From Streptomyces sp. NRRL F-6676 (GTDB lineage Bacteria; Actinomycetota; Actinomycetes; Streptomycetales; Streptomycetaceae): a stretch of DNA of 64,000 bases. The number at the start of each line of letters is the position of its first letter. The stretch's first letter is position 1. The position numbers and the translations under genes were made by a program. The DNA lies in assembly GCF_000725625.1 (NCBI RefSeq), contig NZ_JOHS01000024.1:1-64000 (forward strand). Reading direction: 5' to 3'. Below the pieces are notes generated by a model. That model worked only from the letters and a program-made list of their open reading frames with translations. It made no database searches and had not been told where the DNA came from. Shown piece by piece: positions 35,818 through 42,847 of this stretch.

Positions 35818-36543
35818 TCACCCCAGTACGGGTTCCGGATCGGTGGCGAGGCGGGCGTGCAGATGGACGTCGCGGAAGGCGTCGTGCCGCTCCGCCTCGA
35901 ACATCGCGCCCCGCAGCGTCCCCTCGTAACGGAAGCCGCACCGCTCGGCGACCTTGCAGGACACCTCGTGCCCCAGGGCGTGGCCGAGTTCGAGGCGGTG
36001 CAGTTCGAGGTCGGTGAACGCCCAGCGCGCGGCCAGGGCGAGCGCCCGGGTGGCGACCCCGCGCCCGCGCGCCTCGGGCAGCACCCAGTAGCCGACGCGG
36101 CCGCAGCGCACCACGGGCTCTATCTCGTTGAGGCCGATGTGCCCCAGCACCGCACCGCTGTCCTCGTCGGTGACGCAGTACGCGACGCTCGTCCCCTTGG
36201 CCACGCTCTCCGCCCGCGCCCGCAAGGACTCCATGGCGCCGTCGATGTCGCGGACCGGGCGCAGCGGGGTGTTCCAGCGCCGGAACTCCGGGTCGGTGTG
36301 GCCTCGCAGCCAGGCCTCGGCGTCGGTGTCGGAGCCGGGGTCCCAGGACCGCAGGCGCAGACCGTGGCCGCGCGGGCCGGGAGAGGACGGGCCGGGAGAG
36401 GACGGGCCGGGAGAGGACGGGCCGGGAGAGGACGGGCCGGGAGAGGACGGGCCGGGAGAGGACGGGGCGGGAGAGGACGGGGCGGGAGAGGACGGGGCGG
36501 GGTCACCGGGCCGGGCCGGGACGTGTGCGTCGATATGGGGCAT
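35818..36543 (-). CDS. GNAT N-acetyltransferase (RimJ/RimL type) with Pro/Ser repeat N-terminus
   Basis: A 241-aa acetyltransferase. The GNAT domain covers about residues 60-235; acetyl-CoA binding is shown by VGYWVLPEARGRGVATRAL, and the RimJ-type LHRLELGHALGHEVSCKVAE helix follows. Residues 14-56 consist of eight SSPGP/SSPAP units encoded by a 15-nt tandem repeat, likely flexible and length-variable between strains. Possible roles include acetylating a ribosomal protein or a small amine. Confidence 0.87.
   Translation of the reverse strand: MPHIDAHVPARPGDPAPSSPAPSSPAPSSPGPSSPGPSSPGPSSPGPSSPGPSSPGPRGHGLRLRSWDPGSDTDAEAWLRGHTDPEFRRWNTPLRPVRDIDGAMESLRARAESVAKGTSVAYCVTDEDSGAVLGHIGLNEIEPVVRCGRVGYWVLPEARGRGVATRALALAARWAFTDLELHRLELGHALGHEVSCKVAERCGFRYEGTLRGAMFEAERHDAFRDVHLHARLATDPEPVLG
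36376..36500. repeat. 15-nt tandem repeat inside the GNAT gene
   Basis: Eight near-identical units of GGGCCGGGAGAGGAC. Because the unit is a multiple of three, copy-number change would keep the frame. Confidence 0.85.
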
Positions 36544-36687
36544 CGGTCCATTGAAACCCGTACCCCGCGAGGTGACACGTCCGGGGAGCGGTCCGTGGAC
36601 TCCCCTCCTCCCACCCGTGATCGTTTCGCAACCGATTCCGGTCTTGACCGATACCCATCAAGCCGGGGCGTCATTACGCTCGCCCTC

Positions 36688-37887
36688 ATGGCCGACTCGA
36701 CTGCTTCCTCCGCTTCTTCCGGGCCGCGCGCGGTGCCGAGCCAGGAGGACCGTCCCGTCTATGTGATCGGCGGCGGCCCGGGCGGCCTGGCCGCGGCGCA
36801 GGCGCTGCGCGCGCAGGGCGTACGGGCGGTGGTGCTGGAGAAGTCCGACCGGGTCGGCTCGTCCTGGCGGGGCCACTACGACCGGCTCCATCTGCACACC
36901 ACGCGGCGGCTGTCGGCACTGCCCGGCCTGGCGATGCCTCGCTCCTTCGGGCGCTGGGTGGCGCGCGACGACGTGGTCCGCTACCTGGAGAAGTACGCGG
37001 AGTACCACGAGCTGGAGATCGTCACCGGGGTCGAGGTCTCCCGGGTGGAGCCCGCGCCGGACGGCGCCGGCTGGCTGCTGCGCGCGTCGGGCGGCCGCGA
37101 GCTGACCGGGCGCGCGGTGGTCGTCGCGACCGGCTTCAACCACACGCCGTACGTGCCCGAGTGGCCCGGACGGGAGGACTGGACCGGCGAGTTCCTGCAC
37201 GCCGGGAGCTACCGCTCGGCCAAGCCGTACGCCGGGCGCGACGTGCTCGTCGTCGGGGCCGGCAACACCGGGGCGGAGATCGCGGTGGACCTCGTCGAGG
37301 GCGGGGCACGGCGGGTGCGGCTGGCGGTGCGGACGGTGCCGCACATCGTGCGCCGGTCCACCGCGGGGTGGGCCGCGCAGTACAGCGCGGTCCTGGTGCG
37401 GCGGCTGCCGGTGCGGCTGGTGGACCGGATGTCCGAGGTGATGTGCCGGATCAGCGTCCCGGACCTCGCCGCCCAGGGCCTGCCGCGCCCCGACACGGGG
37501 CTGTACAGCAGGGTGAAGCAGGGCGCGATCCCGGTCCAGGACGTCGGCATCATCGACGTGGTCCGCACGGGGAAGGTCGAGATCGTCGCGGCGGTCGAGT
37601 CCTTCGACGCCGACGGCATACTGCTCGCCGACGGCAGCCGCGTCGTACCGGACGCGGTGATCGCGGCGACGGGCTACGCCCGCGGCCTGGAACCCCTGCT
37701 GGGCCACCTCGGCGTACTGGACGGACGGGGCCGCCCGACGGTGAGCGGCCCCCGCACCCCGAAAACCGCCCCCGGCCTCTACTTCACGGGCTACACGAAC
37801 CCCATCAGCGGCATGCTCCGCGAGATGGCCCGGGACGCGGAACGGATCGCGCGGGCGGTGGCGAAGACGGTACGGGCGGGGGGCTGA
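36688..37887 (+). CDS. flavin-dependent oxidoreductase (FMO-like)
   Basis: A 399-aa two-dinucleotide-domain protein: FAD motif VYVIGGGPGGLAAAQ at about residues 25-39, NAD(P) motif VLVVGAGNTGAEIAVD near residue 187, and an ATGY motif (VIAATGYARGLEP) near residue 330. This is the layout of flavin-containing and Baeyer-Villiger-like monooxygenases; the substrate is open. The ATG lacks a ribosome site; TACGCT lies seven bases upstream, so it may be leaderless. It marks the left side of the accessory island. Confidence 0.9.
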   Translation: MADSTASSASSGPRAVPSQEDRPVYVIGGGPGGLAAAQALRAQGVRAVVLEKSDRVGSSWRGHYDRLHLHTTRRLSALPGLAMPRSFGRWVARDDVVRYLEKYAEYHELEIVTGVEVSRVEPAPDGAGWLLRASGGRELTGRAVVVATGFNHTPYVPEWPGREDWTGEFLHAGSYRSAKPYAGRDVLVVGAGNTGAEIAVDLVEGGARRVRLAVRTVPHIVRRSTAGWAAQYSAVLVRRLPVRLVDRMSEVMCRISVPDLAAQGLPRPDTGLYSRVKQGAIPVQDVGIIDVVRTGKVEIVAAVESFDADGILLADGSRVVPDAVIAATGYARGLEPLLGHLGVLDGRGRPTVSGPRTPKTAPGLYFTGYTNPISGMLREMARDAERIARAVAKTVRAGG

Positions 37888-37945
37888 GCGCAGGGCCGCC
37901 GCGTCCGCCTCCGGACCGCGCCCACACCGAGGTCACCCAACGAGG

Positions 37946-38194
37946 TCACCGGGGCTCGGCCCCCGGCAACGGGTCCGCGACGAAGGTCCCGAGCCCGACC
38001 TCCCCGCGCGTCCACCCCTCCTCGCGCACGTGCCGCATGGCCTTCGCCGCCGTCGCGTTCACGACGTCGAACTCGCGGGCGATCTCCAGCGTGGACGGCA
38101 CACGGCTGCCCGGCGGATAGGTCCCGTTCTCGATCCGGCGGATGATCTCCGCCGCGATCTGCCGCCACAGCGGACGTATGCGATCAAGCTCCAT
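37946..38194 (-). CDS. short GntR-type winged-helix protein
   Basis: An 82-aa protein that is almost entirely a GntR DNA-binding domain: LWRQIAAEIIRRIENGTYPP, RVPSTLEIAREFDVVNATAAKAM and GLGTFVADP. No effector domain is present. Such stand-alone GntR domains often belong to integrative elements or small accessory clusters. It faces away from the overlapping small ORFs at 38342-38706 across a 147-bp region and may regulate them. The ATG is assigned by homology; its GGAGG is unusually close (one base). Confidence 0.75.
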   Translation of the reverse strand: MELDRIRPLWRQIAAEIIRRIENGTYPPGSRVPSTLEIAREFDVVNATAAKAMRHVREEGWTRGEVGLGTFVADPLPGAEPR

Positions 38195-38282
38195 GCCTCC
38201 AAGCGTGGGTGACCACGGGTTCGCACGCATCCGTGGATAACTGCGGATAACTACGGGTATGGTGGCCCAGGAAACGCAAACA

Positions 38283-38317
38283 CCCCAGGGCGGACGGGCA
38301 AGGTCCGGCACCTGGGG
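38283..38317 (+). promoter_or_regulatory. leader hairpin before overlapping small ORFs
   Basis: CCCCAGG and CCTGGGG enclose an inner GGAC/GTCC stem, ending 24 bases before the first small ORF. It may be an attenuator-like leader structure or an operator for the divergent GntR protein. Confidence 0.4.
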
Positions 38318-38341
38318 CTGACCGGAAGGGAACTCCGGCTG

Positions 38342-38437
38342 ATGACGACCCTACTGCGCGCACTTCTTCGCGTGCTCGACCCCGGCAAGGGAAGGCACCG
38401 CGCACCGCACCGCACAACCATGGGGGTGTCGGCATGA
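38342..38437 (+). CDS. small basic peptide ORF (31 aa)
   Basis: Begins MTTLLRALLRVLDPGKG and ends at a TGA that overlaps the ATG of the next ORF (ATGA). GGAAGGGA lies upstream at acceptable spacing. An amphipathic N-terminal helix followed by an Arg/His-rich tail is all that can be seen. The overlap and ribosome site support translation; no family is recognised. Confidence 0.45.
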   Translation: MTTLLRALLRVLDPGKGRHRAPHRTTMGVSA

Positions 38438-38706
38438 GGGGCCTTCGCCGCATGCCGCCTGGTGCGGACGGGCGCACGGGCTTCTGCCAGCCCGGCGGAA
38501 TGGTCGCGGCGTTGAGCGACGCCATCGAGAACGACTTGATCGAGTCCGCGGCCGTCGTCCTGAGGCTGGTGCGCGCCGTCCTCGACGGACCGCACCTCAC
38601 GGCGGACGAGAGTGTGGTCATGCTGCGTCGAACGGCGGAGTGCCTGGCGGACGCGGTGAACGTCGCCGAGCTGCGCGGCGAACGGCTTGCGGCAGCGGAC
38701 GACTGA
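38434..38706 (+). CDS. small hypothetical protein, translationally coupled
   Basis: A 90-aa helical protein. The N-terminal 25 residues are basic with a lone cysteine (GFCQPGG); the rest (MVAALSDAIENDLIESAAVV, then MLRRTAECLADAVNVAELRG) suggests a helical bundle. It overlaps the 31-aa ORF by four bases. It belongs to the accessory island; function unknown. Confidence 0.6.
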   Translation: MRGLRRMPPGADGRTGFCQPGGMVAALSDAIENDLIESAAVVLRLVRAVLDGPHLTADESVVMLRRTAECLADAVNVAELRGERLAAADD

Positions 38707-38798
38707 GACCACCTCACGGCCGGACGCCGCCTCCTACCGACGGCCCCCGTACGACCAAGGCAGCGTCCGGCCGCGGGCGCGCGGCAAGAGAAGGAGGG

Positions 38799-39428
38799 TC
38801 AGGCCGCCAGGGCACGGACGAGCATCGTGCCCACGGCCCTACTCTCTGGCGGGTCGATCAGAGACACGCGTACGTCGGAGAAGCCGTGCCCGGTCAGGAT
38901 GCGCTCCCACTCATACGGGGTTCGGTCGTGCCGCGGTCCGGCTGCGGCAGGCATGGGCCCCTGGCCGGCCGGAGGCAAATGCGAGAAGGCCAGGATGCCG
39001 CCCGGTGCCATGCGCGAGTGGATCAGCGGGAGCAAGGTGTCCGGATCGACGAACCACACGGCGCCAAAGATCGAGAGCACAACATCGAAGGTCTTGTCCG
39101 TCTCGCTCAGGAACGCCGTCGCCTCCGCCGTACGGAACTCAAGGCCCGGCAGATGGCCCCAGCGCTCCCGCGCGACCGCCTCGCGGGCGGGGGCGATGTC
39201 CACCCCTTGACCGGTCGCGCCGAGCGTCACGAGGTGCGCGAGGTTACTACCGCTCCCGGAGCCGAGTTCCAGCACCCGGCGTCCGGTCATGGGGCCCAGA
39301 ACGCTCTCGTTCGGGCCGTGATCGGCGTACTGAGTCCAGTTCAGCCAGGTCGTGTCGCCCGTGGCGTTCACGGCCCGTCGCGGCTTGCTCGCGACCGCGT
39401 ACCTGTCCCAGGACTCAACCAATGACAT
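38799..39428 (-). CDS. class I SAM-dependent methyltransferase
   Basis: A 209-aa methyltransferase with motif I VLELGSGSGSNLAHL near residues 51-65, acidic motif II GVDIAPA, and motif IV-like FDVVLSIFGAVWFVDP. It covers the standard Rossmann fold with little extra, so a small molecule or peptide substrate is likely. The ATG has GGAAGGA at seven bases. It is last in a minus-strand group with the GRDP-like protein and the 64-aa protein upstream, and may modify a product of these. Confidence 0.88.
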   Translation of the reverse strand: MSLVESWDRYAVASKPRRAVNATGDTTWLNWTQYADHGPNESVLGPMTGRRVLELGSGSGSNLAHLVTLGATGQGVDIAPAREAVARERWGHLPGLEFRTAEATAFLSETDKTFDVVLSIFGAVWFVDPDTLLPLIHSRMAPGGILAFSHLPPAGQGPMPAAAGPRHDRTPYEWERILTGHGFSDVRVSLIDPPESRAVGTMLVRALAA

Positions 39429-39501
39429 ACGTGATCCTTCCGGCAAGAGAGGCCCACCCCCAACGTACGGGGACAGGCCCCAACTCACAGGCCGCTCACT
39501 A

Positions 39502-40002
39502 CTACTTGGGCGAGTCGTGGCACCCGGCGTGGCACTGGTTGCAGTCGGCAGCGTCCTCCATGCCCCAGAGGGAGGGGTCGATCTCGAACCCGGCCGCCTT
39601 GATGGCCCTGATCGTCTGTTCCAGTACGAGCGGGCCGCCGGTCTTGGAGTCGTGCCCGTCCTGCGTCACCTCGTCGTCGGTGACGCACAGGACTCCGACC
39701 GCCGCCCCCGGAAGCTCCGGCACGTGGTGGATGTACCGGCCGAAGTGCCGGCTGGTGAAGTGGTGGTACGGGATCGAGTCGAGCATGAACGAGTGCCATG
39801 CCTCGTCCACCTGCTTGGACGGGCCCATGAGAAGGTCCGGGTTCTCGCCACACGTGACCAGGTAGGCGATGGCTTGTCCGAACGTGGCCTCTGCCAGTTC
39901 GCGCGTGTTCTCCGGGTTGCGGAGGAGGAGGGCCACCTCCCGCTCCCACACGTCCGGGGTGACGTACGCCTTCGGGTCGCGGATCACTACTGCCGTGCTC
40001 AT
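39502..40002 (-). CDS. GRDP-like protein with C-terminal CNQCHAGCH motif
   Basis: A 166-aa protein. The central part, VDEAWHSFMLDSIPYHHFTS followed by FGRYIHHVPE, resembles the repeat core of glycine-rich-domain proteins (GRDP/PF07173), known mostly from plants and fungi. The last 15 residues, ADCNQCHAGCHDSPK, form a dense Cys/His cluster (CxxCHxxCH) set off by an acidic linker. This could bind zinc or a cofactor, or be a modified peptide segment; there is no signal peptide, so haem attachment by the Ccm route is unlikely. Its ATG overlaps the TGA of the 64-aa gene upstream (ATGA). The methyltransferase follows 74 bases downstream. Confidence 0.7.
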   Translation of the reverse strand: MSTAVVIRDPKAYVTPDVWEREVALLLRNPENTRELAEATFGQAIAYLVTCGENPDLLMGPSKQVDEAWHSFMLDSIPYHHFTSRHFGRYIHHVPELPGAAVGVLCVTDDEVTQDGHDSKTGGPLVLEQTIRAIKAAGFEIDPSLWGMEDAADCNQCHAGCHDSPK

Positions 40003-40193
40003 GCTGGCTTGCCTCCACGCAATTGGGGGTCCGTGGTGCTGCGGTCATTTCGCCCACCCCTGCACTTGGGGCACAGGCACGGCGGCATCAGGCCGGTAGC
40101 GAGGGGTTCCCCGCCCTCACCCTCGTACAGGGTTCGCGGCTTGGTCTGGGTGCCGTCGGCTCTCACCGTGTAAGCGCTGATGCGGATGGACAT
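39999..40193 (-). CDS. small protein with PCLCPKC motif
   Basis: A 64-aa protein, MSIRISAYTVRADGTQTKPR at the start and PPCLCPKCRGG in the middle, ending in a polar tail. Three closely spaced cysteines suggest metal binding. It overlaps the GRDP-like gene by four bases (ATGA), which strongly supports coupled translation. A second ATG at 40202 is possible. Divergent from the HTH regulator at 40324. Family not named. Confidence 0.6.
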   Translation of the reverse strand: MSIRISAYTVRADGTQTKPRTLYEGEGGEPLATGLMPPCLCPKCRGGRNDRSTTDPQLRGGKPA

Positions 40194-40249
40194 GACGACC
40201 ATGTTCCGGATCGATCACGACCATTGCGGCGACGTTCAAGGCGCCCCTC

Positions 40250-40293
40250 GGGCGTCATGTCGGTGCCACCCCAAGGGCGTCAAACCGGTGTCA
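40250..40293. promoter_or_regulatory. direct-repeat operator between small-protein operon and HTH gene
   Basis: Two 19-nt copies, GGGCGTCATGTCGGTGCCA (40250-40268) and GGGCGTCAAACCGGTGTCA (40275-40293), lie 25 bases apart with 15 of 19 identical. The second overlaps the expected -35 of the HTH gene. Confidence 0.55.
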
Positions 40294-40311
40294 TTGGAGG
40301 CGTGACATGGC

Positions 40312-40317
40312 TACCCT
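40312..40317 (+). promoter_or_regulatory. -10 element of HTH regulator
   Basis: TACCCT followed by CGGATC and the ATG at 40324; leaderless spacing. TGTCAT 17 bases upstream could be the -35. Confidence 0.45.
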
Positions 40318-40323
40318 CGGATC

Positions 40324-41097
40324 ATGACGACTCCGGCCGAGCGGGAGCGAATCCCGAACGACGTGCTGACTTCGTTGCGCAAGTCGATGAACCTCAGCCA
40401 AGACGAGTTCGCCCGGGGCTTACGCGGCGCAGGCGAAGAGTTGGGGGAGCCGAACGACGCCTCCAAGCGACTCGTGCAACGCTGGGAGTCCGGGGAGACC
40501 AGGACATGCCGCCCGCTGTATGCGCGGGCGCTGAAGCAGTTCACCGGCCGTTCCCCTGAGTCGCTGGGGTTCGCGATCCCGATGGCACGCGTCCACTCAG
40601 ACGGGTCAGGAGGCCACGACATGGAAGCTGAGGCAGTCGGCACGGCCGACTCTGTCACCATCCCGGAGACGGAGCCGCAGACCGAGTACGCGGGCATCTG
40701 GCTCTCCCGGTACGAGTTCTATTCGTCCAGCCGCGACGAGACGTTCGACTGCAAGCATCACGTCGTGCTCATCCAGCACGGCAACCGGCTGACAGCTCAG
40801 AGCCTGCCCGGAGCATCGACCAACCCGGACAGCCCATTGTCTCTGGATCTCACCGTCGAACGGAACGTCGTCACCGGTACGTGGACCGAGCAGACGGCGA
40901 CTGACGGCTACTACCAGGGCGCCCGGTACCACGGTGCGATTCAGTTGCTCATCGAGCCGACGGGCCGACGTATGGCGGGCAAGTGGGTCGGGTTCGGCAA
41001 GGACTTCGATGTGAACACGGGGCCGTGGGAGCTGCACCTGCTCGACCGGTCTACGGGTCGCGCAAGCATCGAACGGTACTCAGCCGTACCGACGTGA
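40324..41097 (+). CDS. XRE-type HTH regulator with C-terminal beta-domain and a TTA codon
   Basis: A 257-aa protein: an N-terminal helix-turn-helix (about residues 8-75; LTSLRKSMNLSQDEFARGLR, RLVQRWESGE), a linker, and a C-terminal domain of about 135 residues rich in beta-strand (YAGIWLSRYEFYSSSRDETF, VVLIQHGNRLTAQSL, GRRMAGKWVGFG), perhaps a lipocalin-like ligand barrel. Codon 33 is TTA (40420-40422), the rare leucine codon read by the bldA tRNA, so synthesis may be developmentally timed. GC content is lower than in neighbouring core genes. It is divergent from the 64-aa/GRDP/methyltransferase operon, with repeats between, and is the obvious regulator of it. Confidence 0.8.
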   Translation: MTTPAERERIPNDVLTSLRKSMNLSQDEFARGLRGAGEELGEPNDASKRLVQRWESGETRTCRPLYARALKQFTGRSPESLGFAIPMARVHSDGSGGHDMEAEAVGTADSVTIPETEPQTEYAGIWLSRYEFYSSSRDETFDCKHHVVLIQHGNRLTAQSLPGASTNPDSPLSLDLTVERNVVTGTWTEQTATDGYYQGARYHGAIQLLIEPTGRRMAGKWVGFGKDFDVNTGPWELHLLDRSTGRASIERYSAVPT

Positions 41098-41146
41098 GCT
41101 CGACGCGCTGCCGAGGGCGCGGGGCCCGGCTGGTCGCGGGGGCGAG

Positions 41147-41362
41147 GTGATGTTCACCCAGGTCGTCGGCCCCGGCATCGGCGTGATCCACAGCCGCGTC
41201 GGCATCCTCATGCCGGGCGAGGAGCAACCGTCGCGCAGGCGTTCGTCGATGCGGCTCTTCGTCGTGGTGTGGCGGGAGGACCGCTGGGTGGTCGAGGCGC
41301 TGCACAATGCACGTCTGCTCTCCCCGGAGAGTATGGCGGTCCTGGAATCCCTGCCCCACTGA
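41147..41362 (+). pseudogene. truncated SnoaL/SgcJ (DUF4440)-like gene, 3' part only
   Basis: 71 residues matching the C-terminal half of a nuclear-transport-factor-2-like (SgcJ/EcaC, DUF4440) protein: VVGPGIGVIHSRVGILMPGE, then MRLFVVVWREDRWVVEALHN. The N-terminal half of the fold is missing; upstream sequence belongs to the HTH gene's 3' flank. It marks the right border of the accessory island and suggests that insertion or deletion removed the gene's start. A peptide from the ATG at 41147 could still be made. Confidence 0.55.
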
Positions 41363-41399
41363 CGTCGGTGGCCGTACGGCCCCCGGGGCGCGTACGCGG

Positions 41400-42776
41400 T
41401 CACGCCGGCACCGCGAGCCCCGGGCGCCGCTCGCCGCGGACGCGGCGGATGGTCAGGGACATCAGCGCCGCCACCGCGCACAGGGCGCCCGCCGCGTACC
41501 AGACCACGTCGTACGAGCCCGTCGCGTCCCGCACCACGCCGCCCGCGTACGCCACCGCCGCCGCGCCCACCTGGTGGGAGGCCAGTACCCAGCCGAAGAC
41601 GATCGCGCTGTCCTCGCCGTACTGCTCGCGGCACAGGGCCAGCGTCGGCGGTACCGTCGCCACCCAGTCGAGGCCGTAGAAGACGATGAAGAACACCATC
41701 GGCGGGTGCACCGACGGGCCGAGCAGCACCGGCAGGAACATCAGCGACACGCCCCGCAGCGCGTAGTAGAGCGCCAGCAGGCGGCGCGGTTCGATGCGGT
41801 CGGTGAACCAGCCGGAGGCGATCGTGCCGAGCACGTCGAAGACCCCGATGACCGCGAGCAGCGAGGCGGCCGCCGTGATCGGCATGCCGTGGTCGTGCGC
41901 GGCCGGCACGAAGTGCGTCTGGACCAGGCCGTTGGTCGTGGCGCCGCAGATCGCGAAGGTCCCGGCCAGCAGCCAGAACGGGCCGGTGCGGACGGCGGAC
42001 GCCAGCACGCCCACCGTGCGCCGGGCGGCGCCCCGTACGGGCTCCGGCTTCGGCACGAACTCGGCCGCCCCGTACGGCGCCCGGCCGACGTCGGCCGGGT
42101 GGTCGCGCAGCAGCAGCCAGACGAAGGGGACCACCGCGAGCGCGGCGAGGGCGACCGTCACGGCGGCCGGCCGCCAGTCGTGCGTCTCGACGATCCAGGA
42201 CAGCACCGGCAGGAACACCAGCTGCCCGGAGGCGGACGCGGCGGTCAGGATGCCGGTGACCAGCCCGCGCCGCGCGGTGAACCAGCGGTTGGTGACGGTC
42301 GCGGCGAAGGCCAGCGCCATCGAACCGGTGCCGAGCCCGACCAGCAGGCCCCAGCAGAGCAGCAGTTGCCAGGCGGCGGTCATCCACACGGTGGCGCCCG
42401 AGCCGACGGCGATGACGACCAGCGCGCCCGCGACGATCCGGCGGATGCCGAAGCGGTCCATGAGCGCGGCGGCGAACGGCGCGGTCAGCCCGTAGAGCGC
42501 GAGGTTGATCGAGACGGCGGCGCCGATCGTGCCGCGCGACCAGCCGAACTCGGCGTGCAGCGGGTCGATGAGCAGCCCCGGCAGCGACCGGAAGGCGGCC
42601 GCGCCGACGATCGTGACGAAGGTGACGGCGGCCACGAACCAGGCCCGGTGCACCCGCGCCCGGGGGACGGGGCGCGGACTCACGGGGGCGCTCTCGGCGG
42701 CTTCGGCGACGCCGGCCGCATCGGCGACACCGGTTGCTTCAGCGGCTTCGGCGGTGTTGTCGGCTGTCTGACTCAC
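41400..42776 (-). CDS. MFS transporter (OFA/monocarboxylate type)
   Basis: A 458-aa transporter with twelve helices. SRGTIGAAVSINLALYGLTA and the DRFGIRRI loop 2-3 motif resemble oxalate/formate and monocarboxylate MFS members. The N-terminal 40 residues are Ala/Glu/Thr repeats. It is divergent from a GlxA-like regulator with a 71-bp gap, so import or export of the regulator's ligand is plausible. Confidence 0.88.
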   Translation of the reverse strand: MSQTADNTAEAAEATGVADAAGVAEAAESAPVSPRPVPRARVHRAWFVAAVTFVTIVGAAAFRSLPGLLIDPLHAEFGWSRGTIGAAVSINLALYGLTAPFAAALMDRFGIRRIVAGALVVIAVGSGATVWMTAAWQLLLCWGLLVGLGTGSMALAFAATVTNRWFTARRGLVTGILTAASASGQLVFLPVLSWIVETHDWRPAAVTVALAALAVVPFVWLLLRDHPADVGRAPYGAAEFVPKPEPVRGAARRTVGVLASAVRTGPFWLLAGTFAICGATTNGLVQTHFVPAAHDHGMPITAAASLLAVIGVFDVLGTIASGWFTDRIEPRRLLALYYALRGVSLMFLPVLLGPSVHPPMVFFIVFYGLDWVATVPPTLALCREQYGEDSAIVFGWVLASHQVGAAAVAYAGGVVRDATGSYDVVWYAAGALCAVAALMSLTIRRVRGERRPGLAVPA

Positions 42777-42835
42777 GTCACAGAGCTTCCGTGAGACGGC
42801 CGTCCCGAACGAGTGGCCCGAAAGCCAGCATTCGC

Positions 42836-42841
42836 TAGGAT
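42836..42841 (+). promoter_or_regulatory. -10 element of glxA-like gene
   Basis: TAGGAT followed by CGGGCC and the ATG at 42848; leaderless spacing. Confidence 0.5.
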
Positions 42842-42847
42842 CGGGCC

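Noticed and set aside
37946..41097. integrative conjugative element (AICE)
   Set aside because: No integrase, excisionase, TraB-like translocase or tRNA attachment site is present; only the GntR-type domain recalls such elements.
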